Shown here: in pieces, positions 32,359-42,444 of the stretch
Layout: each line of letters opens with the position of its first letter
How positions within the stretch are numbered: position 1 is the stretch's first letter
Assembly: GCA_965178295.1 (NCBI GenBank)
Contig: CBCXTT010000005.1
Span: 191,381-255,380, forward strand
Length of the DNA stretch: 64,000 nucleotides
DNA from: CBCXTT01 sp965178295
GTDB lineage: Bacteria > Pseudomonadota > Alphaproteobacteria > UBA7879
Reading direction: 5' to 3'
The notes under the pieces: generated by a model
Databases searched by the model: none
The model's input: the letters and a program-made list of their open reading frames with translations, nothing else
Told to the model about the DNA's origin: nothing
Made by a program: the position numbers and the translations under genes

Positions 32359-33402
32359 ATGGAGCTCTATACCTATACTATATCACATGTGCTACACGCT
32401 AGTCGGCTTGATAAAGCGTTAGCGATAGTGTCTGGTTTTTCACGTGCACGATGTAGAAAATTAATTGAGAGTGGACACGTAAAAGTCGCCGGAGAGATTC
32501 AGACGGCGCCGAAATTTAGAGTCAGGGAATATGAAGTAGTTCATATGTATGCAGCGGACAGAATGAATGCTAGACCGCTTCCAGAAGAGCGTCCGCTGGA
32601 TATTTATTTTGAAGATGATGACATTATTGTCTTAAACAAACCTGCAGGACTGGTAGTACACCCTGGTGCTGGACACTCATCAGGAACGCTGGTTAATGCT
32701 CTGCGTGCGCATGCAGGTGCTGCATTATCTGGGATCGGTGGTATTGAGCGCCCGGGTATTGTGCATCGCTTGGATAAAGATACGAGTGGACTCATGGTTG
32801 TGGCTAAAAATGATGTGGCGCACCAGGGGCTTGTGGCGCAATTTCAAGACAAAACATTGAAGCGCACATATTCAGCCATTATATTGGGGGCGCTCAATCC
32901 ATTGGATGGTGTGATTGAGGGAGCGATTGGCCGTCATCCTGTGCACAGAAAAAAAATGACGGTACGCCCTGTCGGCAAAGAGGCTATGACACATTACAAG
33001 ACGGAAGAGATTTATGCAGATCATAATAATATTCGGCCGTTTGCAAGTTTTGTAACTTGCCTGTTACAGACGGGACGGACACACCAAATTCGTGTGCATA
33101 TGGCGCATAGAGGACATCCGCTTATTGGAGACTCTCTTTACGGGCGACAGCGAGAAAAGAAACTTTTGAACCGCTTGCTTCTAGACAATCCACTGTGTAC
33201 GTGGGGCAATAATCGCCAAGCTTTACATGCCCGGGCGCTGCAACTTCGACATCCCATTACAAGTCAACGACTAAAGTTTGAGGCGCCGCCGTTGAAAGAT
33301 ATGAGCGATTTGCGCGATATCCTAAAAAAATATAATTTTTTATACAATCCATCGACATACAAAAAATTATTGAATGCGCAAATGCGCATTAGCAGCGAAT
33401 AG
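32359..33402 (+). CDS. rluD: RluD-type 23S rRNA pseudouridine synthase
   Basis: Converts uridines of 23S rRNA (helix 69 for RluD) to pseudouridine. 347 residues: an N-terminal S4 RNA-binding domain (about 15-65, RLDKALAIVSGFSRARCRKLI), then the catalytic domain with LNKPAGLVVHPGAGH, the aspartate motif GIVHRLDKDTSGLM, and TGRTHQIRVHMAHRGHPLIGD. Assignment to RluD rather than RluC rests on overall resemblance. Starts at the ATG at 32359. Confidence 0.92.
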   Translation: MELYTYTISHVLHASRLDKALAIVSGFSRARCRKLIESGHVKVAGEIQTAPKFRVREYEVVHMYAADRMNARPLPEERPLDIYFEDDDIIVLNKPAGLVVHPGAGHSSGTLVNALRAHAGAALSGIGGIERPGIVHRLDKDTSGLMVVAKNDVAHQGLVAQFQDKTLKRTYSAIILGALNPLDGVIEGAIGRHPVHRKKMTVRPVGKEAMTHYKTEEIYADHNNIRPFASFVTCLLQTGRTHQIRVHMAHRGHPLIGDSLYGRQREKKLLNRLLLDNPLCTWGNNRQALHARALQLRHPITSQRLKFEAPPLKDMSDLRDILKKYNFLYNPSTYKKLLNAQMRISSE

Positions 33403-34161
33403 TCTCCATGCGCGATTTTTAAAAGTCGATACTGATACTTTTTTTCTATCGGATCTAGAAATTGGAGTGAGGCATTCTATTATATCGCGCGATGTCTGTG
33501 AAAATAAGCGCAAAGCACCTACAATCTTTCCCATTGCAGAATCAGCAAACAATTGCTGCACGAAGAAGAATATGGAAAAGAGCACGAGGGTAGCTTGAGG
33601 CGATGAATGCCACGATACAATCAGAACATCAATCTTAAAATATACAGAGACGAAGGCGGAAAAATCCTTGCACGCTAATCTTGTAAATCTTGATAATAAC
33701 GTCGTAATCATCAAGAGTATTCCATCACAATAGCTGCGCGAGGAGAGGAAGACTCAGAGGGAGGGTTTTGTCATAAGAATATGTTCAGATGAGCCCCGTG
33801 TACATTGGATTGCTTGGGCTAGAGCAGCGGCGTAACCGCTACCCTAAAACTGATGTCAAACAAATAACAAGATAGCTCTAAAGATGAAATGATAGAGTGC
33901 TTATATCGGAAAGCAGGGATATTTCTTGAGTAAGGGAAAAACAGTCGATATTGGGTGTGATGCATTTAAGAGTTGAAATGGGGTACGCTTCTAAGACCTA
34001 CAGTGGATCACTGGGATGAATTATATTGCACTTACTCAGTCTCAAAAATATAGCAGTGGAAGAATTATATGCAAAAACCAACATACACGTCTCAAGATGC
34101 TGCTTTATGCCTTGCATAGTTTTTCTGGCTATGGCATGTATTGGATTGGCGTCTATTATGC
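33403..34161. other. Intergenic region rluD / tRNA-Thr
   Basis: Contains copy 2 of the 324-bp repeat (33508-33831). The rest is AT-rich with no gene. Confidence 0.6.
33508..33831. repeat. 324-bp perfect direct repeat, copy 2
   Basis: Identical to 15386-15709. It begins 105 bp after rluD. A minus-strand frame that crosses it (33367-33714) continues into the 3' end of rluD and so differs from the frame at copy 1, arguing that the frame is not a real gene. Confidence 0.9.
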
Positions 34162-34236
34162 GCCGCCGTGGCTCAGTGGTAGAGCGCACCCTTGGTAAGG
34201 GTGAGATCGAGAGTTCAATTCTCTCCGGCGGCACCA
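34162..34236 (+). tRNA. tRNA-Thr(GGT)
   Basis: 75 nt with encoded CCA. Acceptor GCCGCCG/CGGCGGC, anticodon stem CACCC/GGGTG, loop TTGGTAA with anticodon GGT, T arm GAGAGTTCAATTCTCTC. Complete cloverleaf. Confidence 0.95.
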
Positions 34237-34844
34237 GTTATTTCGGGCCTATGTTGGGGTGTGCAATCAACGATCTTTACGACGTACAGCCTGTCAGGAA
34301 GAGGGGAAAAATGACAAAGAAAATGCCCATATTATGCCTGGTATGCCAAATGCCCGATTGTCTTTTGACCGTATGCACAGATCAATTGACGATGTCTAGG
34401 GTCCTGCAATGTTAGGAGAGAAAATGACGAACTAGCCTTGCTTCATGCAAGTGAGATAGATCGTGAAAAGCGCACATTATCGCATTTTTGAGCTGTCGAT
34501 ATTGATAGGTACGCATTGCACCAAAAGACAATAGAATCAACAATGCGCTCTTCTGTGTTCAGCGCATCTTATACCATCTTCTAGAGTGTAGAGAGTGATT
34601 ATTCGTACGACTCACACTCTGAATACAACGCGATAATATAATATTGTATATTATTTCTGTACCGTCAATTGGGAGACAGACTGTTTTAGTCGGAGTCATT
34701 TCAATATCTTGTACAACCTGCTTCTGTGTGTGCATGCACAGATTGTAAAAATGGTATTGTGCAAGCCAAAAATGACGCACTGTCCACTTCGAGAGCGCGC
34801 TTGCGCAAGATTCTCGCCTATAGACAAAACTTTGCGAGCAAAAA
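34237..34844. other. 600-bp region without a gene
   Basis: Between two tRNA genes on opposite strands. Nothing recognised. Confidence 0.5.
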
Positions 34845-34935
34845 TGGCGGAGGGAGAGGGATTCGAACCCTCGATACGGTTATCCCGTATACACGCTTTC
34901 CAGGCGTGCGCCTTCGACCGCTCGGCCACCCCTCC
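34845..34935 (-). tRNA. tRNA-Ser(GGA)
   Basis: 91 nt with encoded CCA on the minus strand. Anticodon stem CACGC/GCGTG, loop CTGGAAA, anticodon GGA. A long variable arm (near ATACGGGATAACCGTAT) is typical of tRNA-Ser. T arm GAGGGTTCGAATCCCTC. Confidence 0.95.
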
Positions 34936-36245
34936 AAAAAACACCTTCAGACCATACATCAGACACTAAAAAAGGACAAGGGGAGAATACAAAAGAAATG
35001 TTTGTTGCCGCGATGTGAATATGCATCGTCTTCTGTGCAGAAAGAGCAATATATTCTTGCATTGTGGTTGAGAGATATTTGGCTAATTTATAGCTTGTGT
35101 TCTCTGTAAATTGGCTACACGTGTAGTATGGTCATGTATTGTTTGCTCTATCTTGCACGGAACTTCTGTGTGTTAGAGATTATAGAAACTGATGATGGGG
35201 AAGGGATAGAATTTTCATCTGAGCGTATAGGTTGAATAAAAGGCGTGTAATGTGTGACTACGCACCTCATATACAGGATCTGCAGATCCTGTATATGAGG
35301 TTACAGAGGAACGGAGTAAGTATCAAAATCTGTTGCGCAGATCTATCAGAAGAAGTTTTGTTGCAACGTAATCCAGAGCGCCTTGCAGAAAACATCCTTT
35401 TCAGGTGATACAAAAACGCATATAATATAATATATATCAGACATTTTCAATACCATTTTGAGGACTTTGAGCACGGCGTGCAACTCTCTAAACCAGTCGG
35501 GACAATACATAATAGACTATTGTGATTCAGTGTATTTGGCGTGGATGATGCATGCTATTGATTTAGTTGGGCTATGGAGATTAGACTAATGAGTAGAATC
35601 GTATGCTATCGATGCTTACGACACACCTCCCAACACCACGAGCGCAATGAGTGAGTTGTTGAGAGATTGTGTGATATGTTCCATATATTCTGCGTGACTG
35701 TATTGAAGTACAGACCGCACTTGCGTGCAAAGTACCCTGCGCGACATGAGGGCAGGAAGGAGTCTGACTTTGATGAGAGGTGGCGATGAGGTTTTCCCGT
35801 ATTCTGATGAACGGAATTTTCATATGACATGATTGCACGGAAATACCAGGTCCAAAGCAATTCTTCACGGAAAAAATGTTGCTATATAGCCATACTAGAA
35901 AACATAAAAAACCGAAATTACTCAAAAAAGCAAAATATCAGATCACATTAATTACTCTGCATCAGAGTTCAGGCCTGCTACAGCGGGAGAGTCAAAAGCA
36001 TTATAGGACTCAATTGGATGTAGCGTTTTTTACGCCAGGATAATATTGTGCTGACAACATCGCTATTGCAGCACAAAAGAACGCGCAGTTCAATATATCA
36101 GTGCAACACATAGATGATTCTTTATCTTAGCCCCGTCAAAATATTTAAAATGCTTATTAGTGCATCTCATTTAAAGAAATCTATTGCTTTTATGCATCAA
36201 GAACCTGCTTAGTAGAAGGAATAATACTTCTTATATGTGGGTTTT
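34936..36245. other. 1.3-kb region without a gene
   Basis: No coding sequence supported. Contains the 38-bp perfect palindrome described separately. Confidence 0.55.
35264..35301. repeat. 38-bp perfect palindrome
   Basis: Two 19-bp arms with no spacer, left arm ACCTCATATACAGGATCTG, centred on a PstI-like CTGCAG. No T tract follows, and no coding gene lies upstream within 1 kb, so it is not an ordinary terminator. Confidence 0.9.
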
Positions 36246-37121
36246 ATGGCAACAGCATTCTTGTACTTAGCATCCGTTCTGATCTGGGGATCGACTTGGA
36301 TTGCGATCACTTTTCAATTAGGTCGTGTGCATCCGATGTATTCGATTGCGTATCGCTTTATAATTGCGTCTTTGGTGCTTTTAATTGTAGCGCTTATAAA
36401 AAACCGAGCATGGCCACGATTTTCTTTGTATGAACATCTTGTTTTATTGTTTCAGGGTATATTTATGTTTTGCCTGAATTATATTGGGTTTTATTTTGCA
36501 GCGGAGTATATAGTAAGCGGGCTTGTAGCGGTTGTTTTTTCCTCTATTATATTTTTTAATATCATGATGGGTGCGTTGCTTTTTAAAATTCATATTCGAC
36601 TCCCTGTTGCATTAGGAGCATTTATGGGGTGTTTGGGTATTGTGACAATTTTTTCTCAAGATGTGCAGACCCTTAAGCTGGGCGATAGAACGTTTTTGGG
36701 GATTTTATATGGTTTATGCGCTACTTTTTCGGCATCTTGTGGTAACATGCTCTCGACATATTTGCAAAAAAGAGGATGTTCTGTTTTAGAAATTAGCACA
36801 GTCTCCATGGGTTATGGTGCGCTCATTACAATGTGTGCAGGCCAGACGTTAGGCGTTCCGCTTGTGTTTGATTGCTCCCCAAACTATATTTTATCGCTTT
36901 TATATTTGGCAATTATTGGTTCTTCTCTAGCGTTTTGGTGTTACTTGACCCTTTTAGGGAAAATCGGCCCAGACAAGGCTGCGTATGCGCTTGTAGGGAC
37001 GCCGGTTATCGCTCTTGTGATATCTGTATTTTGTGAAGGGTTACAGTGGGGGCCGCATGCAAGTTTTGGTATCGCCCTTGTTCTTGGAGGCAGCATGCTT
37101 GTATTATGGCGCTGCCGATAA
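36246..37121 (+). CDS. DMT-superfamily (EamA) transporter
   Basis: 291 residues from the ATG at 36246 (a GTG at 36237 is in frame). About ten membrane segments and two EamA repeats; first repeat begins FLYLASVLIWGSTWIAI with the typical YRFIIASLVLL, and the second ends in LVGTPVIALVISV, FCEGLQW and a final LVLGGSMLVLW. Resembles the YdcZ/RhaT-like drug/metabolite exporters, substrate unknown. Different subfamily from the DMT gene at 26.4 kb. Its 3' end overlaps the tail of the SDR pseudogene on the other strand. Confidence 0.88.
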   Translation: MATAFLYLASVLIWGSTWIAITFQLGRVHPMYSIAYRFIIASLVLLIVALIKNRAWPRFSLYEHLVLLFQGIFMFCLNYIGFYFAAEYIVSGLVAVVFSSIIFFNIMMGALLFKIHIRLPVALGAFMGCLGIVTIFSQDVQTLKLGDRTFLGILYGLCATFSASCGNMLSTYLQKRGCSVLEISTVSMGYGALITMCAGQTLGVPLVFDCSPNYILSLLYLAIIGSSLAFWCYLTLLGKIGPDKAAYALVGTPVIALVISVFCEGLQWGPHASFGIALVLGGSMLVLWRCR

Positions 37122-37801
37122 AGACACGTTCATATTGGTGGTAGGATCTGCAGACAAAGCATATATTGTCTTTGTTACATTCCGTGTATCAGGAACATGA
37201 CTGATGTCAAGACCTGAAAAGGATTTTTTTCTGAGAGATGTGTTAATGGATCCTGGGTTAATCAGGCGTACCCTGACGTTTGTGGACGCTATTGCTTGAA
37301 CGTAAAAGGAGGACGAAAATGCATCCCAGGACACATGCACCCATTAGTCTTGTCACAGTGATGCAGAGCGTTTTCCCTTGTGGTGCTCGTTCCAACAGGG
37401 AAGGGACGACCTGAAGTAAAAGCCAATTTGCTGTGAGATTAATCGCAAGTGTATTGCCAATTCTTCGGAGAAATTTTTTCTGTTAATGTAAGCGAAGGAA
37501 GAATAGAAGCGTTCCCCATTAATATGTCAAGTTTGCCCAAGCGTTCGAACACAGGGGGGGGTACGCACACTGATCCAGATGATGGCTATATTCCGCAAAT
37601 CGCAAGGCACCAATGTTGCTGTCGATCCTTTTTTAAGGATAATGTTGTCAATTTCAAGCGCATGGGGGACCCGGCCCATTGCCCCAGTAAAATCAGATGC
37701 GTGCCTAGTGCGACAAGCTTCTCAACAAGTGTGGATCCTAATCCTTGTGTAGAGCCAGTGATAAGAAATAGCGCAAACCAAGAGGCTGATGTCTTGTTTC
37801 T
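37104..37801 (-). pseudogene. Short-chain dehydrogenase (SDR) pseudogene
   Basis: Immediately after the cvpA stop the minus strand reads the SDR nucleotide-binding motif in LFLITGSTQGLGS followed by VEKLVALGTHLILLGQ. Then the frame breaks. In other frames come FERLGKLDILMGNAS (the LDxLxNA motif), NWLLLQVVPSLL, and finally VQAIASTNVRVRLINPGSI. So the whole gene is present but has several frameshifts, one near a run of eight C on this strand (37554-37561). The catalytic YxxxK is not intact (FYVQA). An SDR commonly follows radA-cvpA-purF in alphaproteobacteria; purF itself is missing here. Confidence 0.85.
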
Positions 37802-38443
37802 CTAGGAAACTTCTGCAATGAGCACATCCATTGCATGACGTTCTGGTGCAGCGTAAACGGTTTCTATTTCTTTTAATTTTGGAGCGAGTTGCGCGAGACG
37901 CCACGCTGCCTTATCTCGGGCATTTTTTTTTTCGTGTTGCGTCCTTATGAGCGTGGGTGGAAAAATACTTTGCGGTAACAAAGTACACACTTTATCTGCA
38001 CAAAGCTCAATGAAGGGAAAAGTTTTTGAGTCTTTTAAGTACTGGGGCCTATTTCCATCTGTCAGAAAAAATCTTAGCCCTAAGACTGAAGTACTTAGGA
38101 ATAGTACGCCTAAAATTGCACCTAATATAATGCCCAGATTGCGATCTACAAAGCCAATTTTACTGCCTTTGATATTGCTTGAAATTGCTCTAGATAGTAT
38201 CATAAAGATGATGAGAAATATAATATATAATGTTAATCCTGTTGCGGGCTCAATCCACCAGCTTAAGCCAATCGCACTCTCTGAAAGTGGCAGTGTATAA
38301 GGACAGGCATAGAAAGCGGAAACGCCCGCAAGTATCCAGCTAGAAATAGAAAGAATCTTTCCTGTGAATCCAGTAAAGAATCCTAAAATTGAAAAGACGC
38401 CTACGATGCTAAGGAGGGTGATATCGACAATCAGGCCAGTCAT
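37802..38443 (-). CDS. cvpA: CvpA-family membrane protein
   Basis: 213 residues. Four or so membrane segments in the first 130 (VDITLLSIVGVFSILGFFTGF, ILAGVSAFYACPYTLP, LTLYIIFLIIFMILSRAIS, GIILGAILGVLFLSTSVLGL), then a soluble charged tail. The NRxLG segment (VDRNLGIILGAILG) is a family hallmark. CvpA is linked to colicin V production and envelope homeostasis; molecular role unclear. 4 bp after radA. Confidence 0.9.
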   Translation of the reverse strand: MTGLIVDITLLSIVGVFSILGFFTGFTGKILSISSWILAGVSAFYACPYTLPLSESAIGLSWWIEPATGLTLYIIFLIIFMILSRAISSNIKGSKIGFVDRNLGIILGAILGVLFLSTSVLGLRFFLTDGNRPQYLKDSKTFPFIELCADKVCTLLPQSIFPPTLIRTQHEKKNARDKAAWRLAQLAPKLKEIETVYAAPERHAMDVLIAEVS

Positions 38444-38447
38444 AGAT

Positions 38448-39836
38448 CTATATATTCCTTGGAGTTAATTGCTTTATAGAATGCACCAGTTTATCTAGAT
38501 GTTCAACCATTCGAATGTCAAGTGGTGTTTTGATATCCCGGATTTTTGGGGCGTAAGCTGCGTTAAATCCTAGCTTTTGTGCTTCTGCAAGACGTAGCAT
38601 CATTTGTTGTACCGGACGCACTTCACCAGATAACCCCACCTCACCAAAAAATATGGTGTGATGCGAAAGGGGAATATCGAGCAGAGAGGATATAAGAGCA
38701 GAAGCAACTGCAAGATCCGCGCCAGGCTCCGATATTTTAAGACCACCTGTGACATTTAAATAAATATCTTTTCCAGAAAAATTTAGTCCACAACGGGCTT
38801 CTAATACAGCTATGATCATGGAAAGACGTCCATTGTCCCAACCAACAACCGCTCGGCGTGGCGTGCCCCAAGAAGAAGAGGAGGCGAGCGCTTCAATTTC
38901 AACCAGAACGGGACGCGTACCTTCCAGACCGGCAAAAACCGCCAAGCCAGAGACCATATCTTCGCGTTCAGCTAAAAACAAACTTGAAGGGTTGGCGACT
39001 TCTTCTAACCCCCTTGCTGTCATTTCAAAAACCCCGATTTCATTTGTAGGCCCAAAACGATTTTTAACGGACCGTAGAAGACGAAAGTGATGCCCGCGCT
39101 CACCCTCAAAATATAATACTGTATCCACCATATGTTCTAAAACACGGGGCCCTGCAAGAGCACCTTCTTTTGTGACATGACCTACTAAAATAATAATACT
39201 GCCATACCTCTTTGCTACACGAATCAGTTCTTGGGTGGCAGCACGGACTTGTGTCACTGTGCCGGGGGCGGAGTCAATGCTTGCAACAAACATAGTTTGA
39301 ATGGAATCGATAATAATGATTTGTGGCGGGATGCATGCTTTGATGCTTGCCAAAATTTGGGATACATTTGCACCTGTTGCGAGAGCGATATTTGTTTTAT
39401 CAACGCCAATACGTTCAGCCCGAAAGCGGATTTGTGCATATCCTTCTTCTCCGGAGATATAGAGGCATTCGTGTTGTGCTGATAATTTTGCGATAATTTG
39501 TAAGAGAATTGTAGATTTTCCAATACCCGGATCTCCTCCAACGAGGATGACAGATCCTGGGACAAGGCCGCCCCCGCATACACGGTCAAATTCATTCATG
39601 TGGCTTAAATAACGGGTGAGGGGTGTGTTATCGGAGGAAAGAGCGACGAAGTCGAGAGGGGTAATTTTTTTATTGCGCTGAAGGCCTTTGGGGATAGATG
39701 CTAATGTTTCTTCAACCAAAGTGTTCCATGCGCTACAGGCTTCACATTTGCCCGACCATTTTGGGTGTGCTGTGCCGCAGCTTTGACAGGTATATATATG
39801 ATTTGTTTTAACAGCCATGCGTGGTGAACGGGCCAT
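38448..39836 (-). CDS. radA: RadA/Sms, DNA recombination helicase-like ATPase
   Basis: RecA-like protein that extends D-loops in recombinational repair. 462 residues from 39836, overlapping mlaF by 29 bp; the ATG at 39818 would give 456. N-terminal zinc finger (YTCQSCGTAHPKWSGKCEAC), Walker A GGDPGIGKSTILLQ, Walker B IIIIDSIQTM, the RadA-specific KNRFG (SVKNRFGPTNEIG), and a C-terminal Lon-like domain (about 290-462, with NVTGGLKISEPGADLAVA). Confidence 0.96.
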   Translation of the reverse strand: MARSPRMAVKTNHIYTCQSCGTAHPKWSGKCEACSAWNTLVEETLASIPKGLQRNKKITPLDFVALSSDNTPLTRYLSHMNEFDRVCGGGLVPGSVILVGGDPGIGKSTILLQIIAKLSAQHECLYISGEEGYAQIRFRAERIGVDKTNIALATGANVSQILASIKACIPPQIIIIDSIQTMFVASIDSAPGTVTQVRAATQELIRVAKRYGSIIILVGHVTKEGALAGPRVLEHMVDTVLYFEGERGHHFRLLRSVKNRFGPTNEIGVFEMTARGLEEVANPSSLFLAEREDMVSGLAVFAGLEGTRPVLVEIEALASSSSWGTPRRAVVGWDNGRLSMIIAVLEARCGLNFSGKDIYLNVTGGLKISEPGADLAVASALISSLLDIPLSHHTIFFGEVGLSGEVRPVQQMMLRLAEAQKLGFNAAYAPKIRDIKTPLDIRMVEHLDKLVHSIKQLTPRNI

Positions 39837-40569
39837 TCAGTGCACCATGTATAAATTGCTGAACATAAGGATTCTCTGCGTTATCAAGAGCTGAAATTGG
39901 CCCCATCCATATAATACTGCCTTTATACAACATTGCGACTTTGTCTGCGATTCTGTGTATGCTTCTCAGATCGTGCGTGATGGTCACAGTTGTAGCACCT
40001 AGTGTTTTGACAGATTGTATAATTAAACTATCAATAACAGTACACATAATGGGATCTAAGCCGGCGGTAGGCTCATCAAAAAATATAATTTCTGGATTGG
40101 TTGCAATAGCGCGTGCGAGCCCAACGCGCTTTTTCATCCCCCCTGAGAGCGCTGCAGGAAATTTATCTAAGCTTGTTGCATCAAGGCCAACTGACTCAAG
40201 TTTTTCTAAAGCAATATCACGTGCTTTTTGACGGCTGAAGCTTCGGTTGTTAAGGAGTGAAAAAGTGATATTTTCCCATACAGGTAGACTATCAAAAAGA
40301 GCGCCACCTTGGAAGAGCATGCCAAATCGTTGCATGAGGTTTCGGTGCTCTTGATTAGATATTTTTACAATATTTTGGCCATCAACATATACATCACCAG
40401 CATCCGGTTGAATAAGACCCAATATACATTGTATCGCAATACTTTTTCCAGCGCCTGATCCACCAACAATTACGAGAGATTCTCCTTTTTTAACCGTAAA
40501 ATCAATGCCCTTTAGCACCTGAGTATTGCCAAAGCTTTTTCTGAGATTTTTAATAACAATTTTATCCAT
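39808..40569 (-). CDS. mlaF: ABC transporter ATPase, MlaF type
   Basis: 253 residues. Walker A GGSGAGKSIAI, Q-loop FQGGALFDSLPV, ABC signature LSGGMKKRVGLARAI, Walker B IIFFDEPTAGLDPI, H-loop THDL. Pairs with the downstream-neighbour permease as an MlaEF-type exporter/importer that keeps phospholipid asymmetry in the outer membrane. No MlaD substrate-binding gene is next to it in this window. The signature GGMKKRV is typical of the Mla/Mce group. Confidence 0.9.
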   Translation of the reverse strand: MDKIVIKNLRKSFGNTQVLKGIDFTVKKGESLVIVGGSGAGKSIAIQCILGLIQPDAGDVYVDGQNIVKISNQEHRNLMQRFGMLFQGGALFDSLPVWENITFSLLNNRSFSRQKARDIALEKLESVGLDATSLDKFPAALSGGMKKRVGLARAIATNPEIIFFDEPTAGLDPIMCTVIDSLIIQSVKTLGATTVTITHDLRSIHRIADKVAMLYKGSIIWMGPISALDNAENPYVQQFIHGALNGPFTTHGC

Positions 40570-40579
40570 GGCACACCCC

Positions 40580-41350
40580 TCACGAAAATAGTATGGCGGT
40601 TAGTATATAATTTAAAAGTAGGATAGATATGGAGGCACTGACCACGGCTCTTGTGGTGGCTATGCCAACACCGTGCGCTCCACCACTAGAATGATATCCT
40701 TGATAGCAGCCCAGCAGGGCGATAACGTAGCCAAAAAAACAAGCCTTGATTAACCCAGAAATAACGTCATCTGCCTCTAGAGATTTAAACGTTTGATCAA
40801 TGTAGACTCCAGGGTTAAAACCAAGTTTTCCCACACTGACCAGATATCCACCAAAAACACCGATAACATCTGCTGCAAGGACCAGAAGTGGTAGTGTGAT
40901 GATGGCCGCTAAAATTCTAGGCGACACAAGGTACTGGTAAGGGTTTGTGGATAGTGTTTTTAGAGCGTCTATCTGCTCACTGACGCGCATTGTTCCCAGT
41001 TCAGCTGCAATAGCTGCGCCTACACGCCCTGCGACCATTAAGCCGGCTAAAACAGGACCGAGCTCACGTGTAACTGATAGAACAACAACGGTTGCGATAT
41101 TATTTTCAGCAGAAAACCTAGAAAATCCCGTATAACTTTGGAGCGCGAGCACCATACCTGTGAAGATGGCGGTTAGACCAATAACAGGCAGAGAAAGATA
41201 TCCAATTTCCCAAAGTTGTCTAAGCAGTTGGCGCCAGTAAAATGGCCGAGATACGCAGGCACTAGTGCCCCTTAATGAAAATAAAAAAACTGATCCAAGT
41301 TTTGTTAACAATGTCAGGGTTTTATGCCCAATTGTGATAAGAAAATTCAT
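40580..41350 (-). CDS. mlaE: ABC transporter permease, MlaE type
   Basis: 256 residues, about five or six membrane segments, MlaE/DUF140 family: GLTAIFTGMVLALQ, the conserved VTRELGPVLAGLMVAGRVGAAIAAELGTM region, EQIDALKTLSTNP, and CFFGYVIALLGCYQGY. Transports phospholipids between membranes. Its ATG overlaps the alr stop by 4 bp, tying it to the dnaB-alr unit. Confidence 0.93.
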   Translation of the reverse strand: MNFLITIGHKTLTLLTKLGSVFLFSLRGTSACVSRPFYWRQLLRQLWEIGYLSLPVIGLTAIFTGMVLALQSYTGFSRFSAENNIATVVVLSVTRELGPVLAGLMVAGRVGAAIAAELGTMRVSEQIDALKTLSTNPYQYLVSPRILAAIITLPLLVLAADVIGVFGGYLVSVGKLGFNPGVYIDQTFKSLEADDVISGLIKACFFGYVIALLGCYQGYHSSGGAHGVGIATTRAVVSASISILLLNYILTAILFS

Positions 41351-42441
41351 GATATATAATGCCGCTTACATCGTGTACTTAACCGTGACAGCATCTCATG
41401 TTGTTGGCTGCCGGCTTTTTCTGCTAGTGCATAGAGTGACATATTGTCCCGGAACAGGTCAACCCAATCATGTACGCGTGATATATTGTCTGGAATATCT
41501 GTGACATCAATTGCGGTTAGATCCATGGAAACCGCTCCAACAATAGGTGCCTTATGCGCGCCTATTAGGCAGTCACCTTTATTGCTTAAGGCATAAGGGA
41601 TACCGTCTGCATATCCAATCCCAATAATCGCAAGACGCCTTGATTTTTTTGCTATGTAGGTTGCGTTATATCCCACAGTATCGCCCGGGTTCAGATGGCG
41701 TACTTGCAAAATACGGGCTTGAAGTTTGAGTGCAAACCTCAAGGGGTTTCTTGAAAGATCTTCTGGTGCATAAGCACCATAAAGATTGAGCCCTTGACGC
41801 GTCATGTCAAGAGCATACTCTGGGGTTAATGTTAAAATACTAGATGCGGCAATGGAGCGCTTCACACCTGGGAGGTACGTGTTCGTGCGCTTTAAAAACA
41901 AATCAAGTTGCAACCTATTTCTACGCGAACGCGTGTGACGACCACATGGGAGGTGTGATATCACATAGATGATATTCATTGATTGAAAACAGGTTGCCAC
42001 TTCACTAAGCTCTTCTGCGCTAAGTCCTAGTCTGTTCATTCCAGTATCAATATGAATGCAAGCGGCTGGAGGGGTTTCGTGCATTTTCCCCCAATGATAC
42101 CATCTTTGTACATCATCCTGTGTGTTGAGTGTTGGGATTAAGGTATGCTGTGCATAGAGAGTTAAGTCTCCTTCTACAAGTCCATGCAGAATATAGATAC
42201 GGCTTTCTGTATCGACGAGAGAACGTGTAGTGATTGCCTCTTGAGAGTTAGCAACGAAGAAATCTTGACATCCACATGCATTGAGCGCTTGAATGACCGG
42301 TTGATCCATCCCGTAGGAATTTGCTTTGACAACGGCTGCTGCAACGCTTTCCGGGTAGAGATTTTTGATGTAGCGGTAGTTGTGCAGGATGTCGTTTATA
42401 TCAATAAAAAGACGCGGGCTACCGTCAACCGAAGTGCTCAT
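41347..42441 (-). CDS. alr: Alanine racemase
   Basis: PLP enzyme that converts L-Ala to D-Ala for the cell wall. 364 residues. The PLP lysine is in AVVKANSYGMD, the conserved HIDTGMNRLGLS follows, and the second catalytic base region is in GYNATYIAKKSRRLAIIGIGYADGI; SMDLTAIDVTD completes the C-terminal domain. Supplies Ddl near 3.2 kb. 3 bp after the dnaB stop. Confidence 0.96.
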   Translation of the reverse strand: MSTSVDGSPRLFIDINDILHNYRYIKNLYPESVAAAVVKANSYGMDQPVIQALNACGCQDFFVANSQEAITTRSLVDTESRIYILHGLVEGDLTLYAQHTLIPTLNTQDDVQRWYHWGKMHETPPAACIHIDTGMNRLGLSAEELSEVATCFQSMNIIYVISHLPCGRHTRSRRNRLQLDLFLKRTNTYLPGVKRSIAASSILTLTPEYALDMTRQGLNLYGAYAPEDLSRNPLRFALKLQARILQVRHLNPGDTVGYNATYIAKKSRRLAIIGIGYADGIPYALSNKGDCLIGAHKAPIVGAVSMDLTAIDVTDIPDNISRVHDWVDLFRDNMSLYALAEKAGSQQHEMLSRLSTRCKRHYIS

Positions 42442-42444
42442 GAT

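Noticed and set aside
37449..37805. 118-codon plus-strand frame after the DMT gene
   Set aside because: It is the antisense of the SDR pseudogene, whose motifs are on the minus strand.
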